This document shows positions 51,600 through 63,728 of a stretch of 64,000 nt of DNA, piece by piece. The notes below the pieces were generated by a model. The model made no database searches and had not been told where the DNA came from. It was given only the letters and a program-made list of their open reading frames with translations. Numbering within the stretch: the stretch's first letter is position 1; every line of letters starts with the position of its first letter. This DNA is from Cynocephalus volans (lineage: Eukaryota; Chordata; Mammalia; Dermoptera; Cynocephalidae). The stretch is from NCBI RefSeq assembly GCF_027409185.1, contig NC_084469.1, positions 35,467,293 to 35,531,292 of the forward strand, in the 5' to 3' direction. A program made the position numbers and the translations under genes.

Positions 51600-53778
51600 T
51601 GCTTAATAAAAGTATATGTTGTCCAACTCTTCCCAAAGGGATGCTTGACTTTGGGTGTTGACTAACCCAAAGTCAGACTCTGGTCCAAGTCCATCCCTTG
51701 GTGCCCTCAAAGGGAGGGGCTCTGGGGTACTTGTACCAAATGCAAACAACTGCATCAACTGCATGCAGGGCACTGGGACTGTCCCAGGGGTACAAAATTA
51801 ATCACTTGCAGACCTACTTCAACCAGTGTGCTGGAAGGTGGACATACCCTCACACCTGCTTGAGAAAAGTGGCTGCGGGCCATCTTGGTCTACTAAGATT
51901 TGTCCCATGATACCCATCATCCTAGCCACAGCCAGCTGGACCAAGGACTTCACTAGTGTTTGGCTGGTGGCCTGGAAAGTGGCCAAGAGAGCTTGCCAAA
52001 TAGGTACTTTCAGACTGAATGACAGATAATCAACCTGATTAGATCCTGTCTTTTGGGAGTTTCATTTTCAACACACAGGGTAGTCAGCAGAAGTGACAGA
52101 CACAAAGCAAGTAAGGGAGAAAGGAAACGGAGCCAAGCGTAGGGATTTGCCAAGTTAGAGGAGGTCTGGCCTTGTACCCGTCTCTTCTGCTTTCTACCAC
52201 CTAAAAGAGCCCATCTAACCTCTGCCCCAAGAGCTCACAGAAATGAGGAGGGCCATGAGTCCCCAGCTGCACAAGGCTCACAGCAGAACATGAGACATGC
52301 CAGAGACGCAAAATGAGGAAGCTGAAGAGACTTTCTCCCCAGTGTCCCTGATCTAGTCTGACCTCCTCCTCCTGGCCCATGAATGGGCCTCTACCCCTTG
52401 TGCCCAGCGCCAGGACCCTGTTAACTTCCATGTCCTTGCAGGTCCCGTTCCAAGGACTCCCTGTCTGCTTGATTGCTCACAAAGCAGCCAGAGCTGGTGT
52501 ACCTGCGGGGCGAGGGGGAGATGGCAGGCCAGCAGAAATGGGGAGGGAGGGAAGGAAAGGTCTGTCACTCCCCATCTGACAGGCAGAGTGGGGTAAACTG
52601 CTGACCTGGCTCCTTTAGTTCCTCATGGCTGGGCTCCAGAGAAAGCAAACCTAGCCCACTCTTTGCCCAGAAACAGATTCACAATTCAACTACATTCACA
52701 TCTCATTAACAGAATTTTAGATACAGGAAATGGGGCTCAGAGAAGTCAGATGCCTACAGGAACAAATGAGTCCATGCTCCTAGAACTAGTAGAACATACT
52801 AGTTCTACAAAAACCCTGCACACCTGGCAACATTTATAGCTCCCTGCCACCCACCCATTGTCACCCTACACACCACCCATCTTACCAAAATGATATACTT
52901 GCATTTCCTAAAACATACCCTTTCAAGTCTAAGTCTGTGCTACTGCTATTCCTCTGGCTAGATACCCCTAGAATGTCCTGGTGAATTCTGAGTCAACCTT
53001 GTAAGACTTAAAGCGCGGTCCACTGTTCCTTGTACCCCTTCAGTGAGACAGGGGCTGTGTCCTAATTGCCTTTGTATCTCCAGCCCTTTACATAGGACCC
53101 GGCAAGGTAAGGGACCAATAATTATGTGCCCCTTGGCCCCATTTCACTAAATTGTTAAGAGTTCAGAGGTACGGTCAGCCCGTGGGATGGCCCCAGGATG
53201 AGAATCCTCTTGTCCAGTTGTTGGTTGGGAAGCAGGTGACATCTAGAACACTACAGGCATGGGAGTTCTCCTGGGTTTCAGCCATTCACACTAATGGATT
53301 TACTTAATCATTCAACAATATACAAAAGGCCTGTTGTGCTCCAAACACTCTGCCAGGTGCTGGGGATCAAAGATGAATGGAGTAATTAATTGGAAGGATA
53401 TCGTTGAGTTAAAACTTTAAGAACACTAAAAATCTGTAAAAGAAAAACAACAGAGGGTTTATGATCCCCTGCTTCCGTCCAGGTGTGCGGGGGAGGACCC
53501 CCCCGCCCTCCCACGTTCCCAAGGCGAAGATTTGAGGGGAATTAAATCTCTATCCCCCTTGGGTCTCACTTTCAGGAATGCGTGGGGCCTGAATCGTAAC
53601 CTGGACCCACTGTTCCTCTAATTCCCAGCATCGGATCCGGGAATTAGCGATCTGGTTGGCAACCCATTGGCGAGAAGTAGTCCCGAGAATAACCTGAAAC
53701 TCCTCCCCTGACTCAGGAGACCCCACCCAGACGTCGGTCCCTTAGACAAGCAACTGCCCCTGAGGGTCTCAGGAGACC
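51600..53778. other. Intergenic DNA upstream of RANGRF
   Basis: No gene was found. Weak L2 signals lie at about 52870-53110 (sense) and 53300-53395 (reverse; 'tgccaggtgctggggatcaa'). A small AT-rich palindrome at about 52780-52807 is probably chance. An inverted CCAAT motif occurs near 53667. Confidence 0.4.
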
Positions 53779-54126
53779 TTAGTAGGTGCGACCCCTTTGA
53801 AATGAGGCTGGCGGACGCGAGCTAGTGACCACGAAGGGCGTCACAAATCCTAATTCGAGCACCCAGCTCCGCGCCAGAGCTGGCGCCGGGTCAGCCCCGC
53901 GCGCTGCTACGGGCCTGGGCTCCGAGGCCGCACCGCTCGGCCCCACCCCCAGGGCGGGCACCGACCGGCCGGCTCGGTCGCAGGGCGGGGCCGGATTGAA
54001 GATGCGCCGGGAGCTGAGCGAGGCCGCAGGCGGCGGTGGCGGCCGCGAACTCCAGGGAGGTGATGCCACGTGGCCCCGTTTGGGTTTCTTTTAAACCTCT
54101 AATGTCCAGACCCTGGTCCCAGGGCC
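53779..54126 (+). promoter_or_regulatory. RANGRF: RANGRF CpG-island promoter and 5' UTR
   Basis: CpG-dense DNA with GC boxes (for example GGGCGGGG at 53983-53990) directly precedes the RANGRF start codon. No TATA box is evident. An upstream ATG at 54001 opens a short frame that stops at 54094, before the main start. The transcription start is not readable from sequence. Confidence 0.65.
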
Positions 54127-55276
54127 ATGGAACCCACGCGAGAGTCTCCACTGTTCGGGGGCGCCTTCTCCGCCATCCTCCCCGCCGGGGCAATAGATGT
54201 TAGGTGAGAGGGCCCGGGTACCCGCGGAGGCCAACCAGGTGGGTTGTGGGAGGAAGCCGGGGTCAACCAGGGTCTGCCTCGCCTCTCTGCAGCGACCTCC
54301 GATCGGTCCCTGACAATCAGGAAGTTTTCTGCCATCCCGTGACCGACCAGAGCCTGATCGTGGAACTCCTGGAGCTGCAGGCCCACGTGCGGGGCGAGGC
54401 GGCTGCGCGGTGAGGGAGGGGCCCGCGGCTGGCCAATGGGAGGGCCAGAACCGAGGCAGTGGGCGGGGCCTGGGGCTGGACGGTTAATCGGCGCAACGAG
54501 AACTCCAAGGGCAACAGCACAGCGCCGGAAGTGAGCGAACCTGGGACTTAACGGCAGTAAGAGATGACCCTTCCTGACCCTGCATCCCCACACCAGGTAC
54601 CACTTTGAGGATGTTGGCGGGGTGCAGGGGGCTAGGGCTGTGCAAGTGGAGTCTGTGCAGCCCCTCAGTCTGGAGAACCTGGCCTTGAGGGGCTGCTGTC
54701 AAGAAGCCTGGGTCCTCTCTGGCAAGCAACAGATAGCTAAGGAAAACCAGCAGGTGAGGGCCAGGGAGTGTGGAATGCCCTAAAAGGATGAGGGAGGTGG
54801 TTCTAGGGATCCAGGTAAGCATCCTGACTCTGATCCCTTTAGGTAGCAAAGGAGGTGACACTGCACCAGGCATTGCTGCGGCTACCCCAGTACCAGACTG
54901 ATCTCTTGCTCACCTTCAATCAACCCCAGTAAGGAGAAAGGAAAGGGCGGATGTCTCATGACTGAGTCCCTGGGAGAACTGAGCTGGGAGGGGCAGAACA
55001 GGGAGACTGGCTGGTGGGGTCCTCCAAAGATGTGTGAGTGGGCCAGAAGTTTGGAGTCACAGATACCCGGGTCCTCTGGGGAACCGGAAGTGGGAACTTC
55101 CAAACCTCAGGCATGGATGCTGTTCTTTCTCCATCTGTTCCCCACCCTTAAGCCCTGACAACAGGTCATCTCTTGGCCCTGAAAATCTGTCACCTCCACC
55201 CTGGAGCCTGGGTGACTTTGAACAGCTGGTGACCAGTCTGACCCTTCATGATCCCAACATCTTTGGTCCCCAGTAA
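54127..55276 (+). CDS. RANGRF: RANGRF (MOG1), Ran guanine nucleotide release factor
   Basis: RANGRF/MOG1 binds Ran and promotes nucleotide release. In vertebrates it also aids surface trafficking of the cardiac sodium channel Nav1.5. Five exons join in frame: 54127-54203, 54293-54409, 54597-54753, 54843-54928 and 55153-55276. They give 186 residues, the same length as human. The start has a good context (GGGCCATGG). Diagnostic text includes [20 protein letters not shown] (exon 2), [17 protein letters not shown] (exon 3) and the C terminus [13 protein letters not shown]. The codon split across exons 4 and 5 reads His where I remember Pro in human. No disruption was seen. Confidence 0.96.
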
Positions 55277-55408
55277 AGACGCTGAAGCACTGCATGATGC
55301 TGCTGAGGACTTGGGGACTCAGTACCATGAGGGGAAGAAGAGGTTGAATATCTGGGTTTCCTCTTATTTCTTCCCTGTGTGTAACATAAGACACCTCCTC
55401 TCTGTAGA

Positions 55409-55414
55409 AATAAA
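55409..55414 (+). terminator. RANGRF: RANGRF poly(A) signal AATAAA
   Basis: A canonical signal 133 bp beyond the stop codon, followed by a T-rich and GT-containing stretch. Cleavage is expected near 55430. Confidence 0.7.
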
Positions 55415-55816
55415 CTTGCTTTATAATCAATATAATCTCTGTGCCTTTGGATCTAACAGTCCCCCCAATTCCCTTTGGTCTTGGAGGGGAGAGTTTAAAG
55501 CTGTGCATGGGAGCAGGAGGGACCCAAGGTTGGAAGTGGAGAGAGGGAGGAAATACACTTTGGAGTGACTGGTTCAGCCCTGAGAGGGGCGTGTGAAGTG
55601 TGCAGGGAGATGGGTAGGGAAGTTTCGAAGCAACACCCAAGGAAGGGAGGGAAACTATCCCTTGTAGTGATTCAACCCTGAGAGAACAGATGGGGAGGGA
55701 GGTTGGCTGTCCCCCTTGGATGGATGAAAGGCCACCTGGTTAGTAGTTACCAGGACATAGTAGTGGAGGAAGAATTGTTCAAGGAGTGCCGATTTGGTGG
55801 TGTGGGAAAGTGACTG

Positions 55817-58800
55817 TTATTTAGTGTAGGTGTAGTAGAGGGAGCGCAGCTGGTCCCAGAAGAAGAGGGAGAGGACAGTGTGGGGGCCAAGACGGAAGTA
55901 GGAGGCACCTATACCCTTGTACATGCCAAAAATGCCCTCTGTTCGAGCCGTCTGCAGCAGAGCATCCAGTATTCCCCGGTACACGAGGCCCTGAGAGCAT
56001 GTTTGAAAGGGAGGAAGAGCACAGGGAAGGGAAGGAGCTTGTCAGAGCCCATCAAGGGCCTCACCTCTGCAGGCTGCATTTTAGGCTGTCCCACCTACAC
56101 CCACAGTCTGCTTCCCCCACCTTCCAGCTTTGCTTGCCTGCCTGCACCCCAGAGCACTCCCTTACCTTGCCCTGAGCATCTGTGGGCTGGTTGTAGAGCC
56201 TCGTGCTGGCCACATCAAAGGGTGTCATGGCCAGGACCACTGCAATGCCACTCACCATAGCAGCTACCAGAGCTACCTTCCAGCTCTGGGGAGGAAAGAT
56301 CTAAGTGGGGGGGTGGGGGAGAGGAAAAGCTTTGTCAATCAGCCAATCACTCAACTCCTAGGACAAAGAAGCCCTGCCTTGGGGACACGGAGAGCTGGTA
56401 ACTCAAGGAGCTTACATTCTACCAGATATAACACAGTGTGATAACACTGCAGGAGGAAGGCCAGGGCACACTGAAGGCTCAGGTACCCCTTCTGGGAGGA
56501 AGCGACAAGAGAACTGTGGGAAGGGTCTAAAGAGTCAGTGACCCCCAGGCCCTCCTGCTGCTCCCTCACATCTGAATGTTGGCACCATCCATTTAGGGCT
56601 CAGCTCAGCTTGCCCTCCCTCTTCCCGCATTCTCAGGATGGCCCCTCCCCTTTCCCAGGCAGTACCTCCCACTGGCTTATGAGGTCCTTGGTGGATGAGA
56701 AGGTGCACAGCTGGGTAGAGGAACCGACGATAACTCGGGGCAGGCAACCCATGGCCCCACGCCACAGCCCCACCAGACCATGTTTCTGGCCAATCTCGGT
56801 TAGTGCCTGAAACATGCCCTGGTTGGGGGGAAGACCATGGGGGTGGGGTTCAGTCACCCCAGCATCAGGGGTTGCCACCTTCTACACTGCCAAGGATGGG
56901 TCCTTAATAGGCACTCGTTGTCCAGACAAACAGTTCAATGTGGGCTTAGAGCTAGAATGTGGGTCCTCCGTTGTCTACCACCCTGTTATTCCCTCCCTGG
57001 CCACCCCAGAATAGGGGCAGGATGTATGGAAGTGAGAATATTAGTAGGTCAGTCGAATGGGGCAGGAGAAACAGGGGCACAAGTTAGGGGAACAGGGGTA
57101 CATGCTGGAAAGAGGGGCTGGGTGGACTCCAGGGCAGAGTGGGGCTGAATAAATGGGTTGGGCAGAGCAGTGGCCAGGGTTGGAGCTGTCAGGTACAGGC
57201 AGAAAGCTGGGGGCAAACGGGAAAGGATGGTCAGGGGCTCCAACACGGTTGGGGAACTCTCACCTGATGCTTATACTGGTGTCCTACGGCAATTTCTGAG
57301 GCTGCCTGTGCCTGTAGGTGTGTCTTCACCTGGGAACATGAGAGTATCACAGCCTATGCCCCAGTGGCCATCCTCTCACCTCAGAAACCCAAATGCCTGA
57401 CCCCTGAACACTTCCTCTAGAGTGTTCAGCAATGAATATGCTTTTAATCTGATAATTATTGTTGTTCCCACTTAACAAATTGGTCATGAGACTGTTTTCC
57501 TTGGCTCCAGTCCCAGGGGGTGGATCTCCTAGCACTGTAAGATACTCCACCCCCTCCACATCCTCTTTTCCTTAGGGCTTGGGGTGGGGGATGGAGAAGT
57601 TAGGGAAAGGCAATATTTCCTAAGAATGTTCACGTTAGGCAAGACCTGAGTGTCCAGCCTCTCATGCCAGCTCCCATTCCCAGACCAGATCTCCAGCCAC
57701 CACCTTGACTAGGCTTTTCATCAGACTCTGGGCAAAACTTGCTCTCTGGCCCCCAAATCCCATAGGGGATTGTGTCCAGCTGACTTTGGAGAGACCACTA
57801 TCTCTGAATCACACACCCTGGGAGTGAGACCATACTGTCTCTCCTTCTATGGAACATCCTGCCTTCCAGTCTCTTTTGCTTTTAGGAGCACTAAGCTGGG
57901 CCTGGCCCTAGCAATAAGTAGCTGTGTGACCTTGAATCAGTCACTTTCCCTCTCAGGGCCTCAGGCTCTTGAGCCTTCACTTATACCAGATAACTAAAAA
58001 GGGCAGACTGAGATTGTAATTCTGTGATGCGCAGGACCTTCCTGATCCCTACACTTGCTGATCTATATGTTACTCAAATTCCTCATCCTCCCCTCAATAT
58101 CAGGTAATAATAATAAAAGCAATACTATCAAATGCTTACTATGTGCCAGGATATGTACTAGTGCTTTACCTGTATTATCTTCCTCAGTCCTTCCATTAAT
58201 CACGCAAAAAGGGCACTACAATCATCCCCATTTTACAGATGTGGCAACTGAGGTTCAACAACTAGTAATTTTCAAAGCCAGGATTTGAGTTTCAGAAAGG
58301 CTGATTCCAAAGCCCATAATCTTAATCAATACATTCAATTGTGTCCATTGGATAGGTGTGTATAGGGCAGATCAGAAGACCCCAAAGCCTGCCAGCACTT
58401 TCCTGATATCCTTCCATGCCTCGTGTGCCCTTGTGAAAGACCAGGCTCCTACCCTGCACCAAGGGTATGCCCTGAAGGCCCCGGGAAAGACCCCTTTTCT
58501 TACCATATAGATGGGGCTCCCCAAGTAGGCTCCCATCATTCCAGCCAGGGCCCCAGATGCTGCGCTGCGGACAGGACTGAGGGTGCCTTCGGCCGTGTGC
58601 AGGTAGCCCCCAGCCTCAGCCAGCCCATAGGTGCCCAGTCGGATGCCATTCATCAGGAACTGGTATAAGAGGGCAGGGGCCAGGCCCTTCTGCAGAGCAG
58701 CCAGGCCATCCACCTTGCCGATGGTGATGAAGGCGTGGAAGACGTTTCGGTAGTGCCGCTGGTAGGTGCCGGGGGCCCGCAGTTCTCCCTGCAACTGCAT

Positions 58801-58878
58801 CCTGGTCTTCACCACCTCCAGGGGATTGGTGAACACACAGGCCCCGCAGGCTGCCAGACCACTCATCAAGAAGTCCAT
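55817..58878 (-). CDS. SLC25A35: SLC25A35, mitochondrial carrier
   Basis: SLC25A35 is an inner-membrane mitochondrial carrier with three repeats of two helices. It is related to SLC25A34 and yeast OAC1, and its substrate is not firmly established. Five minus-strand exons join in frame: 58504-58878, 57264-57329, 56666-56818, 56166-56300 and 55817-55990, giving 300 residues as in human. The carrier signature is classic in repeat 1 (P19-L-E21-V-V-K24). It is altered in repeat 2 (P122-I-Y124, with no acidic residue) and repeat 3 (P225-F-D227-V-A-S230, with no basic residue), as I remember for this subfamily. The start ATG has A at -3 and G at +4. It converges on RANGRF, with 540 bp between the two stop codons. 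Confidence 0.96.
57900..58025 (+). repeat. MIR fragment
   Basis: 'gtagctgtgtgaccttgaat' followed by 'cactttccctctcagggcct' is the MIR core in sense orientation, in SLC25A35 intron 1. Confidence 0.65.
58107..58315 (-). repeat. MIR fragment
   Basis: 'atgcttactatgtgccagga', 'tccccattttacagatgtgg' and 'caactgaggttcaacaacta' are the reverse complement of MIR. It lies in the same intron as the sense copy just upstream. Confidence 0.65.
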
Positions 58879-59279
58879 TGTGCGGCAACAGTAGCAGGAA
58901 CGGGCCCAAGATTAAGAAAGTCAAAATAAGCCTCAGAAAGGGGGGTCTGAAGTCGAGGGAAGACCTCGGTTTCAGAAATCCCGACTACAGGAGGTAGGAA
59001 TTGAGAAGTCTGGAGTCAAGGGTGTCGGGGTCAAAGGTCAAGAGGTCAAGGGTCCGGAGCTGGCAAAGGGAAGAGGAGTTTAGGAGAGCCCGGCGAGATG
59101 GTTGACAGGGCCCTGTTGGTCAAGGGATTTGGGGTCAAGGAGGCCAAAAGCCAGGAGGTGGCAGGTGGGATGCTCGGGATGGAGGGCTACGGGGGCCGGG
59201 AAGCAGTGCAGGGAAACGCGGAGTTGGGAGACGGGAGCTGGGAAGGCAGGAACAAGAAAACCAGCCAGTTAAGGAGGAA

Positions 59280-59960
59280 AAGGAGCCGGGAGAAGATCCA
59301 GGGGCGTCCCGGGACAGCAACGAGATCTGGATTCGCGAAGGAAGTCGGGGCTCCGGCCAGGGATGAGCGTCCCCAGGAGCCCGCAGCTGCTTCACCCGGG
59401 AAGCCTGCCGAGGCGGGGCCGCTTCACTCCAGTCACCGGAGCGCGGCGCCAATGGGGACCCCGGAGAGCCGCCGCCCAGAGCCTCAGCCAATCAGCGCCG
59501 CGCCGGCTCGGCGGCCAATGGGAGGCGCGCTCGGCGGCTCGACCCCCGGAACCTGAGGGCGGAGCGGCGCTTGGGATTAACCCTCCCCGCCCCGGCGCCC
59601 GATCCCCGCCGCGGACTTGGGCTGCGGCCCGGGCTCGAGCACAAGCTCCGGGAAGGGTGCCTGGGGTGTGGAGGGTTTGTGACTGGCGGGGAGGAGAGGT
59701 CGGACCCTGGGTTAGCGTACGGACTCAGAGGCCGAGCGCAGAGGCGGCAGTCCCCCGGGAGGCGCTGCTCCTCTTGCCGGCAGAGGGCTCCCCTCCGTCG
59801 CCTGCCATCCCCGGAGACCCGGGTGGGGCCGCCCCGCCCGAGGGGGGAGAGGGGACACTCCTGCGGAACGGGACCCATCTCCTGAGGCCGAGTGAAGAGG
59901 TTCCAGGTCCTGGGGCCGGGGAGTGGCTGGCTGTCCCACTCCAAGGAGGGTGGCGAGAGA
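59280..59960. promoter_or_regulatory. SLC25A35: CpG island, probable SLC25A35 promoter
   Basis: Dense CpG sequence 400-1100 bp upstream of the SLC25A35 start codon. Two CCAAT boxes lie at 59488-59492 and 59515-59519. They read ATTGG toward the minus-strand gene. The island could also serve a plus-strand transcript. The 271-residue open frame across it is most likely a product of high GC content. Confidence 0.55.
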
Positions 59961-60860
59961 GCTTGTTCAAATCCCCCAGCTCTTTGGGTCCTCACAGAAA
60001 CCTGGAGAAGGCAGGGCGGGCCCAGGCCGAGAGTTTGATCCGCTCTACGGCTGGGCTTAGGTTACAGAAAGCCAGCAGGTGGTGGGAGATCCTGAGGTTC
60101 TGGACTCCTGTCCTTGCTCAGGAGTCTGGTAATGGTTATCAAGAAAGGACTTCCGAAAAAAGAGACTGGGGGAGCTAGCTGGGAAGGGGTGGAGGGAGAA
60201 GGCTTAGGGAAAGAAGGTAGAGGGATAGGGAATGTCACCTGGAGCGGGAGGAAGTGGCAGAGAGCGCCCCTGTGTGCGAGGCAGCCCCCAGATTTAGAGT
60301 ACCATTCGAGTTCCACTTTGGCTCTTCCTGCGTGGATGGCCTCGGGCCTCAGGCCAGTTACTTAACATCTTAGAGTCCCCTTGCAAATTGAGACTGATAA
60401 TATCTATTGCACATAACCTGAGAGTACTGTTGTACTTGTGCTAGGTAATCAATAATCAGTTTTCCTGAAAAGTCAAGAGTTGTCAGAACTCTGTGCCTTG
60501 TATATCTCTGTCCTGTATATCTTGTTCTCACTACCAGGAATGCCCTTTCCCTCCTATTGTGGGGATCTCCAAGACATTCTTCACCTCGACCATCAACTCG
60601 ATCTGTGAAGCATTTCCAAATTCTCCACATTCAGCCTTCCCCATCCTGTTTTGTTCTTAAAGTATTTGCCCACTTTTCTCATTTTCTCATTTTGGTTAGC
60701 AATTGTTCACTTTCTGACTTCACCAGACTTGGAGTTCCTGGATGCCCCTAGGTCTGAGTCATCTCTATCTCGGGGTTCCTGACCTCAGGAGCAGCCCTTA
60801 AAGGGTCTCCAGCAAACTTCCAAGGAATGCTCTCTAAATACCTGGGGATGAGATTTCACT
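59961..60860. other. Intergenic DNA with an L2 fragment
   Basis: Mostly unique sequence. A sense L2-like segment is visible at about 60490-60700 ('atcttgttctcactaccagg' and 'gtgaagcatttccaaattct'). No gene was seen. Confidence 0.4.
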
Positions 60861-60863
60861 GCT

Positions 60864-60962
60864 CCCCCCCCCCCCCTTTGCGGGTGGCCAATACAGAGAT
60901 CAAACCCTGGACCTTGATGTTATCAGCATCACCCTCTAACCAACTGAACTCACTGGCCAGCC
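60864..60962 (-). mobile_element. CYN-like SINE monomer, older
   Basis: 'gtggccaatacagagatcaa' to 'accaactgaactcactggcc' on the plus strand. The A tail complement has become a C run. TTCAC-type short repeats flank it. Confidence 0.72.
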
Positions 60963-60989
60963 CTTCACGGTTGTTTTAAATCTTGAGTT

Positions 60990-61190
60990 TACATAAATCT
61001 GTGGTTCTCAAAAGTGTGGTCCCTGAAGCAGCAGCAGCAGCATTACCTAGAACTTATTAGAAACACAAATCCTCTAGCCCTTCCCTAAACTTTCTGAACC
61101 AGAGCCTCTGGAGATGGAGCCTGGACAATCTGTGTTTGAAAAACGTAAAAGTGTGTGCTAAAGTTTTAGAACCACTGGCTTAAGCTTTTT
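60990..61190 (+). mobile_element. MER5A-type hAT-Charlie MITE
   Basis: Starts with 'tgtggttctcaaaagtgtgg' and ends with 'agttttagaaccactggc', so the inverted ends are visible. The interior includes 'gaaacacaaatcctctagcc' and 'gaaccagagcctctggagat'. This is a standard old mammalian MITE. Confidence 0.75.
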
Positions 61191-61309
61191 ATCTTTAACA
61201 CCAGATGCCTTAGAGATAGACAACTTTTAAGGTGTTATTTAAAAAAAAAAAAAAAGCTTAATTTCTAGAACAGTTTTCTGAACATCTCAATTTTCTGAAC
61301 ATCTTGTTC

Positions 61310-62180
61310 AGAAAAACTAAAGATACTGTGTAAGTTCTTATATACTTTACATCCAGTTTCCCCTATTATTAATATCATATATTAATATGATACATTGTTA
61401 CAAATAATAGACCAATATCAATATTGTTATTAACTAAAGTAGTACTTTACTTAAATTACCTTTATTTTTGCATAAGGTCATTTTTTTGTTCCAAGATCCT
61501 ATCAAGAATACCAAATTACATTTAATATCCCCTTAGACTCCTCTTGGCTGTGATAGTTTCTCATATTTTGTTTTTGATGACCTTGACAGTTTTGAGGAGT
61601 ACTGGTCAGGTATTTTGCAGAATGTCCCTCTCTTGAGGGTTTTCCTCATGATTGGACTGGGGTGTGGGCAGGAAGTCCATGGAAATAAACTGCCATTTTC
61701 ATCACATCATATCAAGGGTGGTTCTTGATACGTACTATCAACATGAGTTATCAGAGTTGATATTGACCTTGATCACCTGGCTGAGGTAGTGTTTGTCAGT
61801 TTTTTCCACTGTAGAATTGTTACTTTCCCCCCCTTTCCATACAGTGCTCTTTGGGAGGAAGTCACTACGCACAGCCTACACTGAAGGAGTAGGGAGCCAT
61901 GCTTCCCCTCAGGGAAGGTGCAGTGTCTACATAAATTATTTGGAATTTTTCTGTATAGGATATTTGTCTCTATTCCCCCATTTGTTTACTTATTCAACCA
62001 TTTATATCAGTAAGGACTCATGGATATTTATTTTATACTTTCAGTTATAATCCAATATACTTTTATATTTATTTTGTTGCGCAAATTGTTCCAGCTTTGG
62101 CCTGTGGGAGCTCTTTCAGTTGGCTTCTGTGTCTCTTTGACATACCCTCATTATTCAGATCCCTTTACCAGCCAGCTGCC

Positions 62181-62211
<31 letters not shown>

Positions 62212-62850
62212 ACATATCCCCATCAATGGTGTTTTTTTTAAAAAAGTATTTTCTTGCTTTCTGGCATTGCCAGATGCTCCAGGCTCATTTCATATATTTC
62301 CTGCTCCAGTCCTACAATCAACCATTTTTCCGAGGAGCCTTATTTCCTTTTACTAGAGAATGACTTTAGGAACCAAGATCTGGGCACTAGGTGTGTTTGT
62401 CGCTATTGGGGTGTCATTGCTTCTAGACCCTCACATCTGGGAGAGCAAGGAAATACAGATGTGTATACTGACCCATATATGTACATAACATGTAGCCATC
62501 CATATCTATATTAAGCTAAACATGAATTCATACTGATGTCTCCAACTGTAATCCATTACCACATTGATCGTTGTAGCTACCTCCAGTAGTGAGAAACCGA
62601 GCTCCCATCATTCACTATCCATTTACTTAATTGTTTAATTCCAATATACATGTATAGGAGTATCAGAATTAACTCATAGCCCTGTGGAAAACAACCTTAT
62701 CAATTAGAGTACAGTGTTCATGTGTAGTTCCATTTACTTTTGGTCTTATAGACTCCACTCATTTCCAAAGTTACTTAGGTCAGCACGTTTCCCCTCAACT
62801 CCCTTCAGGAAAGTTATTTCATACATTTTGTTAAAAAAAAATTATAGGAG
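61310..62850 (-). repeat. Old L1 (L1M-type) block
   Basis: The plus strand matches the reverse complement of old L1 3' sequence: 'ttgatgaccttgacagtttt', 'gaggagtactggtcaggtat', 'cttgatcacctggctgaggt' and 'ttgttccagctttggcctgt'. It continues after a SINE tail at 62155-62210. Many breaks and no intact frame. Confidence 0.65.
62155..62210 (+). mobile_element. Very short CYN-like SINE 3' end with long A tail
   Basis: Only CAGATCCCTTTACCAGCCAG and a 29-base A run remain, inside an old L1. Confidence 0.6.
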
Positions 62851-63075
62851 CCCATTGTTTTGGACTAATTTCCTGCACTAGGCCCCAACAGACCAGACTG
62901 AAAAATCAAAATGGAGACGTCACCCCTGCTAAAAGTCCAGGTCACCAAACCCAAACTAAGTGGTTGCCTGAACTTCCGAGGAATCAGGAAAGACAGGACA
63001 GCCTATTTCCCAAACAGGCCGGTTAAATCTTGAATAAACGTGATAATGAAGTTCTCTCTGCTTTAATCTTTATAC

Positions 63076-63253
63076 AGGAGCTGGCGTGTGGCTCACTTGG
63101 GAGAGTGTGGTGCTGATAACACCAAGGCCACGGGTTCGGATCCCATATAGGGATGGCTGGTTTGCTCACTGGGTGAGCGTGGTGCTGACAACACGAAGTC
63201 AAGGGTTAAGATCCCCTTACCGGTCATCTTTAAAAAAAAAAAAAAAAAAAAAG
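63076..63253 (+). mobile_element. CYN-like SINE dimer
   Basis: Both units are intact, with GGTTCGGATCCCATATAGGG at the junction and GATCCCCTTACCGGTCATCT at the end, then a long A tail. Confidence 0.88.
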
Positions 63254-63267
63254 TCTGTTTCTTTTCT

Positions 63268-63356
63268 GTGGTGGCTGGCCGGTATAGGGACCTGAACCCA
63301 TGACCTTGGTATTATCAGCACCACACTCTAACCAACTGAGCTAACTGGCCAGCCCC
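63268..63356 (-). mobile_element. CYN-like SINE monomer
   Basis: Minus-strand unit: GGGCTGGCCAGTTAGCTCAG at the head. It lies about 15 bp from the A tail of the dimer on the other strand, so the pair can form an inverted repeat. Confidence 0.85.
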
Positions 63357-63620
63357 TCAGAAAGAATAGTCTGAAATAACCTGATGTTAAATAATCAGTT
63401 TTTTGTTTTTTTTAAAGTTCTGTCTCTCAGTCCCCATCTTACGAGGAAAGTCACTTTTAAATGACTAACCTGCTTTGTGTTCTTTGTTTCTGCTTTCTTC
63501 AGCCCCCCTTTTTCTTCTGTTTATAAAGTCAGCCTCTTTTGCTCAGCTCATTGGAACACATTTTGTTTTATGGAATGGCTTGTTGCCCAATTTTAGAATT
63601 GCAATAAAGCCAATTGAGAT

Positions 63621-63728
63621 TTTTTTTTCCCTCTTTTTTGGGGGCTGGCCAGTACAGGGATGAAAACCCGTGACCTTGGTGTTATCAGCACCAGTTCTAA
63701 CCAAGTGAGCTTAACCAGTTAGCCCCCC
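63621..63728 (-). mobile_element. CYN-like SINE monomer
   Basis: Minus-strand unit flanked by AATTGAGAT at 63612-63620 and 63730-63738. It split an LTR-like sequence near its AATAAA motif. Confidence 0.85.

Noticed and set aside
52780-52807. Short palindrome with arms TAGAACTAGT/ACTAGTTCTA
   Set aside because: Ten-base arms in AT-rich DNA are expected by chance in 64 kb, and nothing nearby supports a function.
59363-60178. 271-residue open frame on the plus strand
   Set aside because: It lies in a CpG island where stop codons are rare, has a proline/arginine-rich low-complexity product, and shows no domain I recognise.
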